Source: Dermacentor variabilis (taxonomy: Eukaryota > Arthropoda > Arachnida > Ixodida > Ixodidae). Taken from it: 64,000 nucleotides of DNA. Below, piece after piece: positions 21,353 to 32,373 of this stretch (its first letter is position 1; every line of letters starts with the position of its first letter). The notes beneath the pieces are model-generated. The model was not told where the DNA came from. It ran no database searches and worked only from the letters and a program-made list of their open reading frames with translations. The position numbers and the translations under genes are program-made. Location: assembly GCF_050947875.1 (NCBI RefSeq), contig NC_134569.1, positions 16,717,631 through 16,781,630 on the forward strand, in the 5' to 3' direction.

Positions 21353-22389
21353 GTGCCACCAAATCGATGACGTCTTCAATCTATTGATCTGTAAGAACTG
21401 TACTTCGATTAATGACGTCATCACGGAGTGCAAGCGTTTCGAGTCTGAAAAGCCGTCCTATCTACCAGTCATTTTCACGGCTTCTCAATGCGGCTGCAAC
21501 ATCGTCTTCTGAAGACCGACTAGGCTTTCCTGCGCAGCAGCAGCAGCCTTCAGAGCAGCTGCCGAAGATTGTGCGCCGTGAGCAGAAATCCATGTGTCCT
21601 GCGGCTCTGTATCCACATGTCAACGATACATGCGCTCCTATGGTACCCCTTGTTCAGGCTATTGTGCTCCAAGAACTCGCCAATGTGGGCTTTCAGTCAG
21701 TTTGCACCGTGGCCAGCTCCCGGACGACTGAACGCCCTTCGCTCGTGCATACACAAAACCAATGGGTCCCCCGAGGTTCTCGCAACATGGCAGAGTGGCG
21801 AACAACGGATGACCGACCTATTTGCTTCAGTTGTCATCGCGTTGGTCATCTCGCCCGATACTGTCGCAACAGCTGGTCCTCGATGCCGTTCTCGAACAAT
21901 CCTCGCCCAGGCGGCAGTTTTCGCCATTTCCAGCCGCAAGCCGAGCCGAAGCTGCATGCAACGGACGGTAAGACCACATGGCGCCGTCATTCACCGTCGC
22001 CAAGCAGTTACCAGTCCCGTTCGCCGCAAAGTAGTCGCCCGTCGTCCAGGTCACCCACGTCCTGTCGCCTGTCGCCTGTCGCCATCTGTCCTACATGGGC
22101 GCGTACCTCCGAAAAACTAAAAGATGCAGCTGCCAGAGATGACGCTGCATTGCCGACGTCTCCGCCAAAGCCTCTCACCCTGCCGACCAGAGGCAATATA
22201 TTCGATGTAGAAGTGGACAGTATACATGTCCCAGAACTTGTTGATATTGGAGCCAAAATCTCGGTAATGAGCAACCATCTTCGTTGCCGCCTGAAGAAAG
22301 TTCTTACACCAGCCGCATACCGCGTTACCAGGGTTGCCGACGGAGCAATGCCCATTATCCTTGGCATGTGTACTGCTCGAATAACATGA
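21353..22389 (+). pseudogene. gag: Gypsy-3 gag C-terminus and protease start
   Basis: Capsid C-terminal codons (DDVFNLLICKNC, VITECKRFES) are followed after a frameshift near 21480 by the nucleocapsid (VLQELANVGFQSVC, and knuckle CFSCHRVGHLARYC). The protease then starts (ELVDIGAKISVM). The active site reads DIGA rather than DTGA. LINE-F breaks the protease at about 22382. Confidence 0.75.
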
Positions 22390-24549
22390 ATAATAGCAAA
22401 ACGGACAGGAAACTCAACCTAGAGAATCTTCGCCACATTTCACTCACTTCCTGTCCAGGCAAGCTCATGGAGCATGTAATACAGTGCCGCTTGCAGATCT
22501 TTGAAGAGAAACACGATCTCCTACCACCCACGATGCTTGATTTTCGAGCCCAGTTGTCTAGCTAGGACGTATTCCTTCAATTACACTACGACCTCTTGCA
22601 TCCAGACAATGGTTCGAGCACGTCCGGACGTCCATAAGGCTTTTGAACACGATCTGCATGCGGCCGTGCTCCAAAGCTTAGCCGACTTACAACCCGGCGA
22701 ACTAGCCTACAACTATATCAGGTCGTTCCTCACAGACAGGACGGTCGAGCTCGCAGTCGGAGACCTACGCTCGCCTGTATATCCGGCTCGGGGACAGAGG
22801 CACGCCGCAAGGCGCAGTCTTGTCACCATTCCTATTCAACTTAGCAATGCGCACCCTACCTCTGAAACTGAATGAAGTCCCGGGACTCAGGCACACTCTA
22901 TACGCAGACGACATCACACTGTGGGCGTGTGAAGGGTCGGACGGCACAGTTGAAGAAACGTTCCAACATGCCACCGACATCATCGTGCAACACGTGAACG
23001 CAGCGGGACTAGAGTGCTCCCAGCACAAGTCGAAACTCCTCCTGATCCGGCCACCCAAACGAAGTAAGCACAAGTCACCCCCACCTCCCATCGCGGTACG
23101 CGTAAACCGGCAGCCAGTCACCCCCGTCGAGCACATGCGAGTACTGGGAATGATACTGCAGCAGAACCGGCGGAACGGCATCACCATTGACAGGCTCCAG
23201 ATGACGGTGAACTAGACCGCGAGACTGCTAAACATAGTGAGCGCGCGTAAGCAAAGCATGAAGGAGAAGGACCTGTTCCAAGTAGTCCAGGCGTTCGTCG
23301 TCAGCCGTATCACCTATGCACTACCATACCTACAATTACAGAAGGCAGAACCAGCTCGTCTCGATCGCATTATACGACACGCATACAAGTTAGCCCTCGG
23401 CTTACCAAGACACACATCCACCGAGAAACTTCTTCAACTGGGAGTTCACAACACCATCGATTAACTCTTTGAGGCAGACCGCACATCACAGGTTCACCTT
23501 CTCCAAGGTAGCAAGACCGGCCGCTGGATCCTCGCTCGAATGGGCCTCAGAGCGTCCCCAATGGGCAGTGACCCCGCCAACATCCCACCACACATAAGCG
23601 GCATGACGTGATCAAACCGCTGCCCAAAAACACACTCGCTGGGCACCACGACGGCAGAAGAGCGAGGGCCCAGGCCCTACACAAGACGTCGGGATCAACT
23701 CCGCCATGGCATACGTCGACGCAGCCCAGCACTCTAATCGACCCCACGCCTACGCCATTTGCGCCGTTCCAGGCTCAGGACTCAAGGGAAAGACAGATCC
23801 GAGCTTATGCGCGCTACCACTGCCACTGAAGCAGAAGAAGACTCTATTGCGTTGGCCGTGGCCTCAACAGACGCCTGTATAGTTATGAGTGACTCCAAAG
23901 CCACCATAACAAACTTTACGCGAGGACTAGTGGCACAGACCACGCTAAAGCTCCTACAGTCACTACAAAACAGAGAAGAACCACACTCAATAGAGTCGAT
24001 GTGGGTCCCGCCTTACGCTGGGAATCCAGGGAATGAAGCGGCCCACCAACTTGCTCGAAGATTCGTCAGACGAGCGGAGGGCCTGCCGGAACCGGAGACC
24101 TCAAACGAAGTACTGCACTCATATCACGACATAAGCCAATATTACCGTCTTACATGGCACACTAGGCCCGCACCACAGAGAAAACTGAAGAAGCGGCAGG
24201 AGATCACCTGGCGCAGATTACAGACACACTCATACCCGAACCCCTACGTATATTCGCACATTTACGCGGACAGAGTAAGTCCGTACTGTCACCTGTGCGG
24301 CGAGTTAGCTTCGTTAAGTCACATCCTCTGGGACTGTGATGAGGAACCCCTCCCCCCGATCTCCTGGCCTCTCCCTCACCTTCATTGTGAAAGGAAGTGC
24401 TGCTTAGCTACAGCCCGGACATGCAACTCCGAGCTGTGGAGCGATCCGAAGATGTCGCCGTCAAGCATAGCCTGCGTCCATCTGGCCTTCCTGACGAGCC
24501 CATGAATTAGCTCCCCACTCTGACGAATAAAGTAAGCTCTCTATCTCTC
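22383..24549 (+). mobile_element. LINE-F: 5'-truncated LINE with RT and RNase H
   Basis: The RT part is ISLTSCPGKLMEHVI, DVHKAFEHD, a frameshift region, then HTLYADDITLWA (catalytic YADD) and thumb VVSRITYALPYLQ. RNase H follows: VMSDSKATITNF (catalytic Asp) and MWVPPYAGNPGNEAAHQLAR. The end is a CCHC-like finger (CHLCGELASLSHILWDC). The 3' end is AATAAAGTAAGCTC and a (CT)n run. Stops at about 22563, 23213 and 23462 and frameshifts near 22800 and 23600 show decay. LINE-I at 35.75 kb belongs to the same group (PAHSGNPGNEAAH). Confidence 0.82.
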
Positions 24550-24559
24550 TCGAGCTGCC

Positions 24560-25615
24560 TAATCACTGCTGTCGTGCAAAATTAGCTGACGCTCGTTTAT
24601 GTTCTGCAGACTTCGTACGGTTGCCGCCTCAAGCCGCCATGTATATACCTTTGACGTGCTTCTCATCTGTTCCTGACGGTGACTATGTGCTGACTCCTAA
24701 TGTCAATGTTCTCCTGCTACACACAGTTGCCGTGCTTCATAGAATTGTGACTATTGCCGACAACCGCGTATTCCTTCCTTTTTTGAACGTTGGTTCATGT
24801 ACGCAAGTTATACCGGAAGGCATGTCGCTCGGCAACACTTCTCCGGTAAACGATACTGCCATCTCTGCATTGGATGTTCCGTCATCGTCCGCAGCCATCT
24901 GCTGTCCGATCAGTTCCACAGCGTCTCATCCCGGCATATTTTCTAAGATGATCGCTCATGACCTGCTTCCCGAACAGGATGCGCATCTCTGTCGCTCTGA
25001 CCGTTGTGACCCATAAGATTAACACCGGTGATGCTAGTTCTATGTATCGACGTCGTTATCGCGTGTCTCACGCAGAACTCCCCGTTATCCAAGCTGAAGT
25101 AGACAAGATACTATCCAAAAGTGTAATTGAACCCTCTTTGAGTCTTTGGCCATCGCCGGTTGTCTTGGTCAAGAAAAGATGGTAGCTGGTGATTTTGTCT
25201 CGACTACCGTCAACTGAACAAGATCACGAAAAATGATGTGTACCCTCTCCCTCGGATCGATGACGCTCTCGACTGCCTTCATGGATCCAAATACTTCTCT
25301 TCAATCGACCACCCATACGGTTATCGGCATATTGCGGTTGATGAATCTAGACCGTGAGAAGACCGCTTTCGTTACACCGGACGGCCTTTACCATTTTAAG
25401 GTTATGTCCTTCGGACTTTGTAATCCCCCGCAACTTTTGAAAGAATGATAGGCTCTCTCCTTCGGGGTTGTAGTGGTCCACCTTCCTATGTTATCTGGAC
25501 TATGTCATCGTATTTTCCCCTACGTTTGAAAGATACCTCAGTCGCTTGGCCGCTATTCTTGAAGTCTTTAGGAAGGCTGGCCTTCAATTTAACTCTTTTA
25601 AGTGAGCAACAAAGA
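24560..25615 (+). pseudogene. pol: Gypsy-3 protease end and RT, truncated
   Basis: CSADFVRLP through PDGDYVLTPNVNVLL matches the same region of Gypsy-1. RT begins THKINTGDAS and KILSKSVIEPS. It is then broken by several frameshifts (25.18-25.45 kb) and reaches CYLDYVIVFSP, where the second catalytic Asp is Tyr. It ends in KAGLQFNSFK and a stop at about 25603. Compared with Gypsy-1, about 50 codons are missing where LINE-F inserted. Confidence 0.75.
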
Positions 25616-26136
25616 GCTTGAAAATTGGAAACAACCGCCGTTCGTTATTTCGGACACCACGATGGTAGTAATGAAACAAGCGAACAGCACGTCCCCATAT
25701 GAACGTGCAGTGATTTGTTTGCTGAATGGAGGGAGGTGTGAACTATTGTTTGTTGTTTTTTAAGGGCTATAGCAACACCGTGGGGCTGGACAAATACTAA
25801 ACTGAGGCAACAGGTTGCCTAACAGTGAATCATTCTGATAGAATAAGTGGAAATTATTGAGCAGTAGTTACCTGCCCCATGCGTTCGCTAAGGAAGTGGT
25901 GCTTCTGCACAGCAGCTTCAGTCCTTCTGCAGCAGGATCAGTCCTCACTTGTCCGGCTCTCTCCTCTTGAGGTTCCAATAGGTGTTGCTGCCCCCTATAT
26001 TCTGAAGAGACGAACATTCGACAGTTTCGAATACCGAATTCTGGAATCGAATACGAATCAAATAGCAGAGACTACCAAAATTTCGAATATTCGCAGACCC
26101 CCCCCCCCTTCCCTCCAAAAAAGAAGAAAAAAGAAT
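25616..26136. other. Unassigned; contains a GAATATTCG-type repeat
   Basis: No coding sequence is recognised. At 26019-26099, TCGAATACGAATCAAATA and CGAATATTCG occur. The 18-mer recurs at about 55.70 kb beside another CGAATATTCG, so both are copies of one short repeat family, possibly a hAT-like MITE. Confidence 0.45.
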
Positions 26137-26168
26137 AAGAAAGAAAGAAAGAAAGAAAGAAAGAAGGA

Positions 26169-26251
<83 letters not shown>
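26137..26251. repeat. (AAAG)n microsatellite
   Basis: About 28 units; frames through it give Lys/Glu or Phe/Leu/Ser runs only. Confidence 0.97.
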
Positions 26252-26300
26252 GCAGACTTTTCACCTCAATGCTTCCGGAGCACCCATGCTGAAAAAAAGG

Positions 26301-26382
26301 TTCGCCAGCATGTTACACTCCTGTAACACGTGACGGCGAAAGCCTGCTGCACACGTGGTAATGTATTAAGTTGTACGATCGC
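26301..26382 (+). repeat. Left arm of a 2.7-kb-spaced inverted repeat
   Basis: About 82 bp, including ATGTTACACTCCTGTAACAC and GCCTGCTGCACACGTGG. Its reverse complement, with few differences and one 5-nt gap, is at 28933-29009. The pair brackets LINE-G. Confidence 0.8.
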
Positions 26383-26385
26383 AGG

Positions 26386-28347
26386 GGTCAGCCTTCTTGC
26401 AAGACATAACGAGCCGCAGTGTGAACTAAACGTAATGCGCTGTAGCTCGACCTCCTCAAGGACACATGCGAGCGCCTATGCACTACCTAAAGGTGACACA
26501 GCTCCGCAGACAGTGCATCGAGGAGTTCCCCAGGACGGCATTATAAGCCCGGCCTTATTTAACATCTCTCTTATCGGACTGGAGAAGTGCATTACCACGT
26601 CGGTTGAGATTTCTTTTTATGCAGATGACATATGTATATGGGGGGGGGGGGGTGTAGCTGCGGTCGTAACAGACGTGTCCTACGAGCAAGATTGTAACAT
26701 TGAATGTAGGATAAGCAAGATTTCAATTGTATAGAACATTTTCTGTTTGCACGTGGTCTAACGATGTCACCAGAAATGAGCGCCGCCATTGCTTTCACTA
26801 GGCGTTATGTCTCGCGCTACACGTTAAAGGCTGTACACTCTCCCATTCGGTACGTGTCAAGTCACAAGTTTCTGGGAGTGACAATCGACAGACTGATGAC
26901 ATGGACGCCCCGTATAAGAATACTAAAAAAAAATGAATTGGGTCTTACGCGAACATCTTCCGTATGCTATCAAGCATCACTGGGGGCTACTCCGTAAGGT
27001 CTCTGCTATGCATGTATACGGCTCTAGTTGAAGGTCTCCTGTGATACAGCCTTCCTGCGCTGCAGAGAACTTCCCAAACCAACATAAAAGCACTTACATG
27101 TGCGCAGGCAAAAAGTCCTGAGGGTGTGCCTCGGGCTACCGAAAAACACATCAACTGCAGGAACCCTTGCAAAAAGCAGACGCCTATCGGTTCCAGTGCT
27201 TCTGTAGCAGGAGTTTCTTCGAGTACACATGTACTTTGCCGCTATAGTGCCGGGTCATCCGCTTGCTTCAGGCAGCGGTCCTGTGGTGCGAAGCTTGTTC
27301 CCGCAGAATCACCAAAGCCCCGCTATGTCGACGGAACCACCGTGCAAAATTCCTTCGTGGTCCATTGTCATTATCGTGCATGGGTTCAAGAGCAAGAGAA
27401 ATACTCCTGCTCTAGCGCTGACATATTTTGGTCTAGAGCTTGTTAACACCAACTACAGGGCCCACCGTCATATTTACAATGATGGTCCAGTTACGCCCAC
27501 ACCACCTACCATTGGTGTCTGGATTCCGTCCGAGAGTGTTACCGTCTCTCCCACTCCCAGTCACCGCTTTTCAGCTACAGCCACTGAACTAGCTGCACTG
27601 CGGGCAGCTTTTGTTTACATCATAGCTCAGTCTCGGGTAGTCTTCACCGACTCAAGAACGGCCCTGCAGTCTTTAAAGTCTCCACGCGTGCAGGAACAAC
27701 TCGTAATGGACATCAGACGTCTATGCAGGCGCCTATGCGCAACAAAGCCTGCGAACTGCACCACAGCGTTGTGCTGCAGTGGCTACCAGGCCATTGCGGA
27801 ATACAAGACAACGTCGAGGCTGGCCATGCTGCAAAAGCTAGACACGACACTTCGAAAGAAATGGTACAGATGCCTTTTTCGAGAAAAAGACGGGGCGACA
27901 GTGGTGTTTTCACACGCTTGACGTCTCCAGCGACTCCCCTGGACAGATGCCAGCTATCAGTATGGACCCCTATACAAAATAGGTCTATCGTACGACTTTT
28001 ACATGCTGCGAGGCATCAACAGAAAATACCAAGCATGCTTCACCGCATAAACCTCAACGTGGCCTACACAATTTACTTCAGATGTAAGATTCAACTCACG
28101 GACTCACCAATGTACTCTGAATGTAACGTCCCTGAAGACCCGAAACATGTTTTGTGCGACTGCTACCACTACGCGCCAGAGAGAGAGTCTCTGAAAGCGT
28201 CACCGCATCTTCAACGGGACTCGAGCTTGGCACTACAGCGCATTCTCTGCCCATGGCCAAGCACCCCTGTGCGTTACGCGCCACGCAGGCGCTGCTGACG
28301 TTTTTGCAGGCCACAAGCCTTAACAAAACTTTGTAAATATTTCATTA

Positions 28348-28427
<80 letters not shown>

Positions 28428-28487
28428 TCAGCCAGGCTAACATCTCCGGTATACCATTAAAGCTTGTTTCTCTCTCTCTCTCTCTCT
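26386..28487 (+). mobile_element. LINE-G: decayed LINE with RT and RNase H
   Basis: RT remnants are VHRGVPQDGIISPALFNISL and SFYADDICIW. After many frameshifts RNase H follows: VVFTDSRTALQSL (catalytic Asp), VLQWLPGHCGIQDN, and a cysteine-rich end (CNVPEDPKHVLCDC). The coding part ends near 28336 (ALLTFLQATSLNKTL). The tail holds an (AT)n run and ends ATACCATTAAAGCTTG plus (CT)n. A G13 run follows the YADD box at 26641. Confidence 0.75.
28348..28423. repeat. (TA)n microsatellite
   Basis: 76 bp inside the 3' region of LINE-G. Confidence 0.97.
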
Positions 28488-28550
28488 AAAGGTCTTTCGT
28501 CCTTTCTTTCGTTCTCTCTTTCCTTCCGTTTCTCTTCTTTCCTTCCTTCT

Positions 28551-28799
28551 TTCTTTATTTCGTTTCTTCATTCATATTCAGTCATTGCAACTTTGCTTGC
28601 TTGTGGGGGTATGAGCCATTCCTGATAATGACATTAAGGCGAAAGCCTTGAGTGGCTCGTTGCAGTGGCTCATAACCGAAAAAAGCGGCGCCTAGTGGAA
28701 AGCAGAAATAAATATCGTCACCAGGAATGATTAACGCCTCCGTAAGCAAGCAAAGATGCAATGGCTCAATATGAATTAAGAAACGAAATAAAGAAAGAA
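28551..28799. repeat. Foldback repeat with imperfect arms of about 80 bp
   Basis: The left arm (28551-28631) contains TTATTTCGTTTCTTCATTCA and CTTTGCTTGCTTG. The right arm (28714-28799) is its imperfect reverse complement (CAAGCAAAGATGCAATGGC, AAACGAAATAAAG). The centre has AAGGCGAAAGCCTT. It resembles a MITE or foldback element; no target duplication was found. Confidence 0.6.
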
Positions 28800-28932
28800 A
28801 TACGGAAAGAACGAAAGAACCTTCAAGTATTGCACTGGCTGCTCGCATGTGTCGTTGAGTAGGTCGACCTACAGTGCCATACGTTTAGTTCACATTGCGA
28901 CTCGTTAAGTCTTGCAAGAAGTCTAACTCCTC

Positions 28933-29009
28933 CGATTGTATAACTCAATGCCACGTGTGCAGCAGGCTTTCTCCTTCACGTGTTACATGAGTGTAACATG
29001 CTGCCGATC
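28933..29009 (-). repeat. Right arm of the 2.7-kb-spaced inverted repeat
   Basis: Near-exact reverse complement of 26301-26382. A T-run follows it, mirroring the A-run before the left arm. Confidence 0.8.
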
Positions 29010-29439
29010 ATTTTATTTTTTTTGCCACACTGGACTAGACGCCGCTTTTTTGGTGTGTGAGTTGCTGCAACAAGCTCCTTAAGGCTTTCGCGTTCAAAAA
29101 TATTCTACAACACGCTTTATGAGCAAGGAGTAAGCATAACCAGCCTTCGGAGTACTTCTGTTAACACCTACCTAGCCGCCTCCTATAGTTTCTATATCCT
29201 AACTAGCTACGTAAACCAATGTGAAAACTGATCGATCCGAAAGCTTTACTCTTAAGGTCTTTCAGCCTGCTCGATAGCAAATTTCTTTTTCTTCCTTTTC
29301 GCGATAAAATGCATGAAGGGCTAACCATTCGACACATTCGTTGCAAAAGCGAAAACATTTCTCCAAGAACACGCTCAACCTCCGAAAAAACGCGAACACC
29401 CGATCGTCAGTATGCTTCGCAGTATTAAAAGTGAGCGAC

Positions 29440-29441
<2 letters not shown>
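29010..29441. other. No recognised feature
   Basis: Unassigned DNA with no domain-bearing frame. Confidence 0.4.

Positions 29442-29497
<56 letters not shown>
29442..29497. repeat. (AT)n microsatellite
   Basis: 56 bp. Confidence 0.97.
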
Positions 29498-29500
<3 letters not shown>

Positions 29501-29859
29501 AAAGTAAGAAGGCACCAACTTTGGCTTCCCACTGTACCACGTATATCATACAGCGCGGCCCCGTCGAAACTCCCCAGAAGCGCTGGTTCTGATAAATCCC
29601 CTCTAAACAAGAACCAAATGCCGTCGCCGACGTTCGTGTAAAGCACGGGAGAAAAGCAAAACGCACACTCGTACAGCTCGGCATATTGATCCCGGTTCAT
29701 TTCTTGGTCCGTTGCTGCCCTTGTGTGCCGGTTAAAACTGACGCGCGTTCGTGTCGGCTTGTTGCTGCTGCTGCATGCTGCAGCTGGGCGGGAAATTAAA
29801 CTCGGCTTGGTGGGTGGAGTTGAAGGCAGCTGGAGATCCGCATTTTCCAGACAGTCCAA
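29498..29859 (-). CDS. Hypothetical ORF of about 120 codons (unrecognised)
   Basis: An open minus-strand frame from MDCLENADLQLPSTPPTK, with ELYECAFCFSPVLYTNVGDG further on, runs into the (AT)n microsatellite. It has ordinary amino-acid composition but no motif I recognise, and no RNase-H or RT landmark. It might be an exon fragment, since the surrounding DNA (29.5-30.1 kb) is not recognisably repetitive, or a chance frame. Confidence 0.18.
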
Positions 29860-30235
29860 TCCATTCCGGCGAGTCCTTCATTCGCACGAACCTTTGAGCT
29901 CGAGGAAACAGCGAGGTGTGGAGGAGATAAGAAAAGCAAATGGTGGTGTGCAGTTATGACTCGGCGGGCGACGAGAACCTGCAGACACAAAAGGTTGCCT
30001 CGGAGGGGTTAGCTGGAGACTGCGTTGCTCACGAATTACATGTAGCCAGCCGGTACCACTGCTTTCCGAGAGGAGGAGGAGGAGCAGCAGCAGCAAGGGT
30101 CCCGGCTCCACGGGCATGTATACATATTGAGGGAAAATGAGAAGTTATTTGGAAGCTGCGCCTTGCGTGGTCACAGTGAACAAAAATAAATAAATAAATA
30201 CCAAAAATAATAATAGGTGGAGGATTAGGAAAAGG

Positions 30236-30339
<104 letters not shown>

Positions 30340-30568
30340 GCAGCACAATGCAAAATAAAATAATAAATGCGTAACCGAGCTGTCAGGCATTGTAAAAATG
30401 AAATCTTGTTGATTGATCATTAGTACTTCGCAAAAAAAGCAAAATCGGCACATTTCGCCGTCACCGACTGGGCTCGGGAAACTTACTCAAAAGTAGGGAC
30501 TGTCCCGCTAAATTCTGGACGGTTGGAAACCCAAGTTCGGACACACGTAATTAACGACGCCGAAAAAG

Positions 30569-30612
30569 GAAAGAAAGAAAGAAAGGAAGGAAGGAAGGAA
30601 GGAAGGAAGGAA
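30569..30612. repeat. (GAAA)n-(GGAA)n run
   Basis: Short tetranucleotide array next to the start of LINE-H. Confidence 0.9.
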
Positions 30613-30624
30613 CATGCACACGAT

Positions 30625-31690
30625 TGTTGCTTTTCTCAGCGTCGACATTGTCCCTGTGAAGGCGCCTCTGCAGCTTCTTTCTGCCCTTCGACTCAAGTAC
30701 GACATATCTTTTAAGTACGTCATCCAACTTCGTCAACAACTGCGGAGCTAGCAGCGATTAATGTTGCACTGAAATACGTGCAAGAAAAGTTAACCACATT
30801 GAAGATTCCCATCTTTATGGACTCCCGCGCTGCCCTTAGCAGGTTACAACGCACTCAGATTGATTGTCCAGTTGTGCGCAGCATTACTGACTCTGCAAAA
30901 AAATTTCATCACGTGGGGTATTTCTCGTTCACACACGTTGGAAATGCCGGAAATGAAGACGCTTCGACTTACGCTCATAACAACTGTGACTGCCCAGAAA
31001 TTTTGTGCAAGCTTGATGACGCTCGCCTGCTGATTCGTCGCCACCTACTCAAGCGGCATTCAGACCATCGAGTCACAAATGGAACGCTCCCGCCCCGTGT
31101 TCTCGGTCGAGGCTTGGCTCGTCACTCTAGAGCACTGCTGCTCAAGCTAAGGGTTGGCAGGTGAACGTGCGCGAACGTTTATACCGACGAGGATGTGTGG
31201 CCAGTCCATCGTCTACGTCTTGCGGCTGCTGCGAGACACTTCAGCACCTGATATTGGAGTGTGCTCCTTTCATAGCACAGCGCATGTCGCTAGTGAGGTA
31301 CTATCATCTCCTTGGCCTGCGGTGTACGACACTCGATTAATGTTGCACCCCAGTGGTTGTGCGTCTCGACGTGACCAGGCTCATCGCGCTCTACTTACTT
31401 TTCTAGAATTAACTTAAGTTCACGTTTGTAGCGTCGCTAGTATTACTTCTCTTTACCATTCTGTAGTTGCGTGACCTTCCGTGACCGGACCTACTGCGTG
31501 TGATCTGTACTGTGTGTTCTACTTTATTCTTTTAGATTTGTCCTGTTACTTTTTCTTTCCTCTTTCCTCCCCTCTCTCCCATCTTCCATTTCTGTGTTGC
31601 TGTCACCTCCCTTTCTGACGAGTAGGCTGGCGTTGTGCCCCGTCCGGTGGCAGTTGCCAGCCTGCTCCTCGTTTTCTTTTTTCCTGTTAA
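30625..31690 (+). mobile_element. LINE-H: RNase H and 3' end of a LINE
   Basis: TTAELAAINVALKYV (catalytic Glu) and PIFMDSRAALSRLQ (catalytic Asp) mark RNase H; THVGNAGNEDA is the third motif. The frame ends at 31162 (LKLRVGR), and a second frame gives a decayed zinc-finger region and RRDQAHRALLTFLELT, an ending shared in form with LINE-G. The 3' region is pyrimidine-rich to about 31690. The RT part is absent. Confidence 0.7.
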
Positions 31691-31878
31691 ATGTATATAT
31701 GTTTTCAAAACAAATAGTAATGTTTAGCGAACTACGAATGGATTGACTGCAAGCGATGGTTGTTATGGGGCGACAAAAATGTAAATTTCCCACCGATATT
31801 TTCGTAATGCGCAGTTTCAGAAAAATTTGAATTCGACTTCACGGATTCACTCTATGGTGCAGTAAGTAGGAAGCGGTA

Positions 31879-31933
<55 letters not shown>

Positions 31934-31949
31934 ATTTTTATTTATTTAT
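31879..31949. repeat. (AAAT)n followed by its reverse complement
   Basis: A run of AAAT units turns into TTTATTTATTTAT at about 31936. This looks like two retroposon tails meeting tail-to-tail, or a simple palindrome. Confidence 0.8.
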
Positions 31950-32170
31950 GGTGCTGACAGTCCAGCCTTTTATTTCTTGCTGCAAGTTCGAAAACCTTTT
32001 TCTTTTTTTGGTAAGGCTATTGATTGAATGGTGCAGTTTGACGCGCCGGTACGACACCTCGTCTACTAGAAGGACCTCGGGCGGCGGAGGGCCGCAGACC
32101 ACCTTCTTTAAGGAGGACAGCCGCTGGCGATTCATCGTGCACCTAAAGGGGCGTCTTCGCATTCCAGCCT
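31950..32170. other. No recognised feature
   Basis: GC-rich non-coding stretch before the LTR head at 32171. Confidence 0.35.
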
Positions 32171-32370
32171 GTTACGTTCGGCGTGCAGGGGTACTGAACT
32201 GGAAACCCTTCCCAGCGCGCTGCAGTTGTTTCGATCGACCTGCAGGGGTGGCGACCTTCGAACACTTCCCGGCCCGCTGCGACGAGTCCCTTTGTAAAGC
32301 CAACAATGCGCCTTCTCGGGCAGCCCAACGGCGCCGGCAAGTCTAGCCACGTTCGGCGGACCGAGTGCCG
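32171..32370 (+). repeat. 5' LTR head fragments, duplicated
   Basis: TGTTACGTTCGGCGTGCAGG (32171) and TGTTTCGATCGACCTGCAGG (32228) start two similar blocks in tandem. The second continues through CCAACAATGCGCC and GTCTAGCCACGTTCGGCGGA, matching 38878-39031. Only the first 145 bp or so of the LTR is present; promoter and poly(A) parts are missing. Confidence 0.65.
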
Positions 32371-32373
32371 GTA

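Larger units (their letters stand above)
15850..25615 (+). mobile_element. Gypsy-3: Ty3/Gypsy element split by two insertions
   Basis: The surviving parts are the 5' LTR (15850-16001 and 21306-21342), a gag C-terminus with protease start (21353-22382), and protease end plus RT (24560-25615). Gypsy-2 (16002-21305) sits in the LTR and LINE-F (22383-24549) in the protease region. The gag N-terminus is deleted, since the primer-binding region runs straight into capsid C-terminal codons. The element ends abruptly in the RT thumb at about 25615 with no RNase H, integrase or 3' LTR. Confidence 0.7.

Noticed and set aside
26058..26264. Phe/Leu/Ser-repeat protein
   Set aside because: Translation of the (AAAG)n array.
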